DNA from: an uncultured Clostridia bacterium
GTDB taxonomy: Bacteria > Bacillota > Clostridia > TANB77 > CAG-508
Reading direction: 5' to 3'
Assembly (NCBI GenBank): GCA_947624185.1
Contig: CANQJG010000004.1
Location: forward strand, 1 to 37,861
Length of the DNA stretch: 37,861 bases
Part shown: positions 33,248 through 37,861 of the stretch, in pieces
Position numbering within the stretch: position 1 is the stretch's first letter
Layout: each line of letters opens with the position of its first letter
Translations under genes and position numbers: made by a program
The notes under the pieces: model-generated
Seen by the model: the letters and a program-made list of their open reading frames with translations, nothing else
What the model was told of the DNA's origin: nothing
Database searches by the model: none

Positions 33248-35040
33248 TTAATTTTCACTTGCAAATTTTTTCTTTTGACTATTTTTATTAATTCCTTTGT
33301 TATCTTTGTTTTCTTCTACCTTTTCAGCTACAATATTTTTTTCAATACATAGTGCAATTAAAAATGGCAAACTTGTAAACAGTCCATAAACATATCGTAA
33401 TTGACAAAATGCTGGTGATGCTAAAGTAGTTAACCAAAGAATTAATGCTGGTAAATAAACTATTATCAGTTTATATTTTTTCTTATAAATAATATACATA
33501 CAAGATGTTAATATAATCCAAAAAATTAATCCAACATTACAAACTGATGATATTAATGGAATCGAATCGTTTTCTATTATTGAATCAACTTTTTCAACAA
33601 TTCTTCCTTTTATTAAAGGGTTACTTTCTACATCAATAACATTTTTCTCCATTGTTCTATTAGCAACCCAACCGCTTTACATCTGTATAATAATATCCAT
33701 AATTATTACTAAAGAAAGCTTCTAAATAAGATTTAGGATGTTTAACTAATAATTTAAGCCATAAGTTAATAAACTCTCCTTTATTATTTAAAAATGCTTC
33801 ACTATCAAATACATCTTTTATATTATCTGCAATAGTAGCTGTATAACGTTCTCCTATATTATCCGCCTTTATAAACTTATGTATTTCATCAATTTCATCT
33901 TGACTCAATTCTGCCTCATGATATTTTACTACTCTTGCTATTTGTTGCATTGGTATAGATAATGCTTCTCTTATTTCACCTTTTTTTACATTTAATGCTT
34001 TAAATATTATTTGTTTTAACCCAAAGCAAAATACTATTGCTATTCCAAAAGTAATTAAAACTTGTTTCCACTTTTTCTTGCAGGTAATTAGCATAATAAT
34101 GAACATCAAAATTACAACATATATTCCATTTTGTCTAAATAATATTGTTCCTATTACAATTAAAGTATAACCAATTAAAAATAAATAATTTTTCTCATTT
34201 TTTCTTGTAATAAATTCATAAGTTTGAATTGTAAATAATAATATCATTCCGCCAAATATGATATCTTTCCACATTATTTGACTAAATAACGCATGTATAG
34301 GATATAATGCAAAAAACAATAATGATAATATTCTTACCACTAACGGAATTTTTTTCTTTGCCATATAACAAACTGTATATGAAAATATTGCTGACATTAC
34401 TATCATTTGAAAAATAGTATATAATGCTACTCCAAATTCAAGATTATTTACTGCTTTACCTAATTTTATAAATATTGATATTAATAAAGTATGTACAATA
34501 GGATGATGATCTGTAAAGTTATTTATTCCTAAACTTTCATAAATTTGAATATTTGAATCAGTTGTAGTTAATCCTGGAAAATATCTTAAAAAATAAGGTA
34601 ACCACAAAATTAATATAAATGCCATCCCTAGTCCAAACCATTTAAAATCATATTTTAATATTTTAGATTCAAAGCTTTTTTTCTCATTAAGTTTATTTAT
34701 ATAATCAAATAATATTATGCATATTGCCATTGCAGTTATAAAATAACCGTAGAATTATAATTAAATCCATAATATGATTTAAAGTAAAATCTACACTAAT
34801 ACTTCTACTGATTATTTGAGCAATTGTAAATAAAATGGACAATATAGATGATATTTTCCATATTCTTTTATCTTTTATTTGCAAAGCTTTCTTATCAAGA
34901 AATATATAGGCTATTAAAATAAAAATATAAACAATACTGAATCCACTTCCATTTATTATTTTCCATGTAAATAATGTCTGTATAATTGCACTTATAAACA
35001 CAATTATTTCTTTCATTATTTCTTTTGATATCCTTTTCAT
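33248..35040 (-). CDS. DUF6020 family membrane protein, split in three frames by two +1 shifts at CGG codons
   Basis: Read as one gene this is a 596-residue polytopic membrane protein of the DUF6020, GT-C-like type (LPYFLRYFPGLTTTDS, THHPIVHT-like NFTDHHPIVHT, YPIHALFSQIMWKD). Frame 1 runs from ATG 35040 to codon 97 and meets CGG (34747-34749). Frame 2 continues GYFITAMAICIILFDY to YYYTDVK and meets CGG (33672-33674). Frame 3 continues GWVANRTMEKN to the end. Each shift skips one C before GGT. Each zero frame hits a stop soon after its CGG. Family members have one continuous frame of similar length. AAGGAGA precedes the ATG. Likely transfers sugars from polyprenyl carriers; unproven. Confidence 0.78.
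33672..33674 (-). other. +1 frameshift site, CGG codon, second in the DUF6020 gene
   Basis: GTA AAG CGG TTG becomes GTA AAG (C) GGT TGG when one base is skipped. Zero-frame reading stops four codons after AAG. The shifted reading gives DVKGWVANRTM, close to the family segment where an aromatic-Trp-Val follows the Tyr-rich stretch. Confidence 0.7.
34747..34749 (-). other. +1 frameshift site, CGG codon, first in the DUF6020 gene
   Basis: ATT CTA CGG TTA becomes ATT CTA (C) GGT TAT when one base is skipped. The shift keeps a continuous hydrophobic helix (DLIIILGYFITAMAICIILF in the joined reading), whereas the zero frame turns polar and ends after 14 more codons. Confidence 0.7.
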
Positions 35041-35061
35041 TTTTTCTCCTTATATTACTTT

Positions 35062-36066
35062 TTAATTTAGCATTTTTATTCCTAAATGTTCATAAGCTGC
35101 AGGAAGAGCAACTCTTCCTCTTGGTGTTCTTCCTACAAAACCTATTTGTACTAAATATGGCTCATATACATCTTCTATTGTGGATACTTCTTCTCCTAAT
35201 GTAGTTGCTAGGCTATCTACCCCAACCGGTCTTCCTTGATATTTGTTTATCAAAGTATCTAGAAGTTTTCTATCTGTTGCATCTAGTCCTATATCATCTA
35301 TATCTAATTTATTTAATGAGATTTTTGCTATTTCTAGAGTTATTTGTCCATTTCCTAAAACAGATGCATAATCTCTAATTCTTTTTAACAATCTATTTGC
35401 TATTCTTGGCGTTCCTCTTGATCTTTTTGCTATTTCCATTGCTGCATCTTCATCTATTTCTATATTTAAAATATTTGCTGATCTTTTAATAATGGTTTTC
35501 AAATCTTCAGGTTCATATAATTCTAATCTTTCCACTATTCCAAATCTATCTCTTAGTGGTGTAGTCAAAGATCCTGCTTTTGTAGTTGCACCAATTAGTG
35601 TAAACTTTGGTAAATCTAATCTTATTGATTTTGCTGTTGGTCCTTTTCCAATTATTATGTCTAATGTAAAATCTTCAAGTGCTGGATATAATATTTCTTC
35701 AACATTTTTATTTAATCTATGTATCTCATCTATAAATAATACATCAAATTCTGATAAATTCGTTAGTAATGCTGCTAAATCTCCTGCCTTTTCAATTGCT
35801 GGTCCTGATGTTATTTTTATTTTTGAATTCATTTCGTTTGAAATGATATTTGCTAGCGTTGTTTTTCCAAGTCCTGGTGGTCCATATAGAAGAACATGAT
35901 CAAGAGGCTCCTTTCTTTTTTTAGCAGCCTCTATATATATTTTCATATTTTCTTTTACCTTTGTTTGCCCAATATATTCATTTAAATTTTTGGGTCTTAA
36001 TACATTTTCTTGCTTTTCTTCTATTTCATTTTCAAGGCTTGGATTTACCAAATCTTTATTTTCCAT
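35062..36066 (-). CDS. ruvB: Holliday junction branch migration ATPase RuvB
   Basis: A 334-residue AAA+ motor that drives branch migration with RuvA. Walker A is GPPGLGKTT, Walker [11 protein letters not shown], sensor GATTKAG, arginine finger RDRFG, and the C-terminal winged helix carries [11 protein letters not shown]. The conserved start [11 protein letters not shown] is present near residue 24. Length is normal. No ruvA or queA is adjacent, unlike many Clostridia. It begins 122 bases after the WecA/TagO-like gene. Confidence 0.98.
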   Translation of the reverse strand: MENKDLVNPSLENEIEEKQENVLRPKNLNEYIGQTKVKENMKIYIEAAKKRKEPLDHVLLYGPPGLGKTTLANIISNEMNSKIKITSGPAIEKAGDLAALLTNLSEFDVLFIDEIHRLNKNVEEILYPALEDFTLDIIIGKGPTAKSIRLDLPKFTLIGATTKAGSLTTPLRDRFGIVERLELYEPEDLKTIIKRSANILNIEIDEDAAMEIAKRSRGTPRIANRLLKRIRDYASVLGNGQITLEIAKISLNKLDIDDIGLDATDRKLLDTLINKYQGRPVGVDSLATTLGEEVSTIEDVYEPYLVQIGFVGRTPRGRVALPAAYEHLGIKMLN

Positions 36067-36129
36067 TTATAAATTAATTACCTTTCATAATTATTATATT
36101 CTTCTATATTTTTTTATCAAATTTATGAG

Positions 36130-36177
36130 ACGTACTTTTTGTACGTTGATCAAATTTTAAATGAAGTTTGACAACGT
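36130..36177 (-). promoter_or_regulatory. Two overlapping, mutually exclusive hairpins before ruvB
   Basis: ACGTAC (36130-36135) pairs with GTACGT (36141-36146), while the same ACGT, extended to ACGTTGATCAAA (36143-36154), can instead pair with TTTGACAACGT (36167-36177). Only one can form at a time, as in attenuators. No T run follows, so termination is not indicated. Confidence 0.4.
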
Positions 36178-36188
36178 CAAAATTGCAA

Positions 36189-37301
36189 TTATTTTCCAGT
36201 TCTTTCTTGTAATAACATTTCTCGTTTTTTATTTTCCTTTAACATTTCTTTATTATACTTTTTTATTTGTTTGCTTCCTAATCCTAATATTGCTGCAATT
36301 ACAAGTACTAATGATAATGCTTTCCATATACCATCATTTATTAAAATTACTGTAAATAATCCTATTGTGGTACTTATTGAATATAATATATATACTGCTT
36401 GTTTTTGTGTATATCCTTTTTTCATTATTCTGTGATGAAGATGCCCACTATCCGCATTAAATACTGCTTTTAAGGATTTACCTTTTATTATTCTTCTTAC
36501 AATTGCAAATATTGTATCAAATATCGGTAGTCCTAAGATTAATACTGGTGCTACTAATACAATTAATGTAACTGTTTTTGCTACTCCTAATATTGAAATT
36601 ACTGATAAAGCAAATCCCAAAAATTGTGCTCCAACATCTCCTATAAATGTTTTCGCTGGATTTGCATTATAAGGTAAAAATCCTAAGATTGATCCGGCTA
36701 AAGCTGTTATTAATACTATTGATATTATAGGTGATGCAGTTGTTGCAAATATTAGAAGCAAAAAGATACATGATATTAATGTAATTCCTGATGAAAGTCC
36801 ATCTAAACCGTCTATTAAATTAATTGCATTGGTTATACCTACTATCCAGCCAACCGTTAGTATAAAGCTTATTGGTTCAGGCAAAATTTTACCGCCTATA
36901 TCAACAATCCTTATTCCAAAAGTATATATAAGGACAGCAGATATAATCTGTGCAATAAGTTTTTGTATTGGTTTTAAGTCCTTAACATCATCTAAAAATG
37001 AAAATATACTTAAAAATATAATTCCTAGCAAAAATCCCAATAACTTCATTTTATAATTTTCTGTATCATTTAAATCAAGTTTGCCTTCAATTGACATTGA
37101 TATTATCAGATAAAGTGCAGATACCAAGAATCCAGCTATTACAGCTAGTCCGCCTATCCTAGGCATTGGTTTTTTGTTTACTCTTCTGTCTGCTGGCATA
37201 TCTATGGCTCCTACTTTTTTAGCCAACTTGATTGTATATGGAGTCACAACAAATGATGTTATACATGCTAATAAAAATGCAATTGCAATATCTCCCCACA
37301 T
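36189..37301 (-). CDS. Undecaprenyl-phosphate sugar-1-phosphate transferase (WecA/TagO-like)
   Basis: A 370-residue membrane enzyme that loads GlcNAc-1-phosphate or a related sugar onto undecaprenyl phosphate, the first step of teichoic acid or other wall polysaccharides. It shows about eleven helices, with conserved loops PADRRVNKKPMPRIGG (about 36-51), FLDDVKDL, INLIDGLDGLSSG, FIGDVGAQFLG and GHLHHR. The HLHHR loop separates WecA/TagO from MraY. AATGGAGG precedes the ATG. It stands next to a polyprenyl-phosphate glycosyltransferase, supporting a wall-glycan role. The specific sugar cannot be told from sequence. Confidence 0.92.
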   Translation of the reverse strand: MWGDIAIAFLLACITSFVVTPYTIKLAKKVGAIDMPADRRVNKKPMPRIGGLAVIAGFLVSALYLIISMSIEGKLDLNDTENYKMKLLGFLLGIIFLSIFSFLDDVKDLKPIQKLIAQIISAVLIYTFGIRIVDIGGKILPEPISFILTVGWIVGITNAINLIDGLDGLSSGITLISCIFLLLIFATTASPIISIVLITALAGSILGFLPYNANPAKTFIGDVGAQFLGFALSVISILGVAKTVTLIVLVAPVLILGLPIFDTIFAIVRRIIKGKSLKAVFNADSGHLHHRIMKKGYTQKQAVYILYSISTTIGLFTVILINDGIWKALSLVLVIAAILGLGSKQIKKYNKEMLKENKKREMLLQERTGK

Positions 37302-37339
37302 AAATTATACCTCCATTTTATTTTATGTTATAAAGATTT

Positions 37340-37861
37340 TTATTCTTCGTTAGTTTCTCTTATCCCGTTATATTCTTTTATTAGATATAATGGTCTGTCT
37401 TTTGTTTCGTTAAATATTCTTCCTAGATATTCTCCAACAATTCCAAATAATAATATCTGTATTCCTGAGAAAAATAGCACAAGTAAAATTATTGCTTGAA
37501 ATGCTTGAATTACAATACCTTCAATACAACATTTTGCGATTACATATATAAAATATATAATTAATGCAAGAAATGTTGGTATTGCTATATATGTAGATAT
37601 TCTAAGTGGTGATGTTGTAAATGAAGTTATTCCGTCAATTGCTAAATTTACTAATTTTCTATAATTCCATTTAGTTTGTCCAGCTATTCTTGGATCTCTA
37701 TCATAGAGAATTGCCTTTTTATTATAGCCTATCCAACTAAACATACTTTTCGAGCATCTTTGAGATTCTCTCATCTTTTTTAACGCATTTACACATCTTC
37801 TATCTAAAAGTCTAAAATCTCCTGTATCTTTTTGTATTTCAACATTTGTAAGTGATTGCAA
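37340..37861 (-). CDS. Glycosyltransferase family 2, polyprenyl-phosphate sugar synthase (C-terminal part)
   Basis: The C-terminal 173 residues or so of a GtrB/DPM1-like enzyme; the gene continues beyond the right edge. KDTGDFRLLDRR matches the acceptor/active-site block of this group, followed by YDRDPRIAGQTKWNYRKL, two transmembrane helices (about residues 88-112 and 120-142 of the visible part) and the C-terminal GEYLGRIFNETKDRPLYLI motif. Such proteins make polyprenyl-phosphate glucose or related donors for GT-C enzymes such as those found elsewhere in the window. The visible Met is internal, not the true start. Confidence 0.9.
   Translation of the reverse strand: MQSLTNVEIQKDTGDFRLLDRRCVNALKKMRESQRCSKSMFSWIGYNKKAILYDRDPRIAGQTKWNYRKLVNLAIDGITSFTTSPLRISTYIAIPTFLALIIYFIYVIAKCCIEGIVIQAFQAIILLVLFFSGIQILLFGIVGEYLGRIFNETKDRPLYLIKEYNGIRETNEE

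Noticed and set aside
8662-34749. Systematic sequencing error at a CGG motif as the full explanation of the frameshifts
   Set aside because: Not excluded, but CGG occurs dozens of times in the same genes (mostly GAC GGA or AAC GGA) without any frame loss, and the sites are not homopolymers; reads are needed to settle it.

Overview
The window is very AT-rich DNA with Firmicutes-type signals: strong AGGAGG ribosome binding sites, an LPXTG wall anchor, RbgA, Mini-RNase III, DUF1292, tig-clpP-clpX, a polA of the Gram-positive kind and a WecA/TagO enzyme. It most likely comes from an uncultured, probably gut-associated member of the Clostridia. I cannot name a genus. Almost everything lies on the minus strand; only the first two genes (DUF4912 protein and GH57 glucan branching enzyme) are on the plus strand, and they converge on clpX at a bidirectional terminator near 2961-3000.

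Layout on the minus strand: clpX, clpP and tig (protein quality control); a YoeB/YefM-type toxin-antitoxin pair; tRNA-Glu(CTC) with its own promoter; mrnC and rbgA (ribosome maturation); a UbiA-family prenyltransferase; a 1453-residue LPXTG surface protein with carbohydrate-binding domains and a transglutaminase-like Cys-His-Asp set; small membrane and DUF1292 proteins; a lytic transglycosylase and polA; a GtrII-like membrane glucosyltransferase and a TtcA-like PP-loop enzyme; two paralogous zinc-ribbon/TIR/transmembrane proteins, a DUF6273 membrane protein and an SPFH/SHOCT protein, which look like one operon; tcdA; a DUF5684 membrane protein with 15-residue repeats; a scrap region with decayed DUF1016 nuclease and queH fragments; rhuM; HD-domain protein, queH and two GT-C-like membrane proteins; ruvB; a WecA/TagO-like transferase; and the C-terminal part of a polyprenyl-phosphate glycosyltransferase that runs off the right edge.

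The most striking observation concerns reading frame. Three otherwise sound genes (rbgA, a DUF6020 membrane protein, a ttcA-like gene) are interrupted at four places by what look like single-base insertions. At all four the change is one extra C directly before a GGT or GGA codon, so the zero-frame codon is CGG and a +1 step gives Gly and restores the family sequence or repeat register. Reading every gene in the window I found no other in-frame CGG, although CGG occurs dozens of times out of frame. This suggests CGG has no normal meaning here and is skipped by one base or read as a four-base codon (CGGN). It resembles +1 shifts at hungry or unassigned codons in turtle mitochondria and at stop codons in Euplotes. 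Artefact and ordinary pseudogenisation remain alternatives, and read-level and proteomic checks are given.

The second region of interest is the TIR/SPFH operon (21329-27244), where two TIR proteins keep the Glu expected of TIR NADases but differ completely in their presumed extracellular C-terminal domains.
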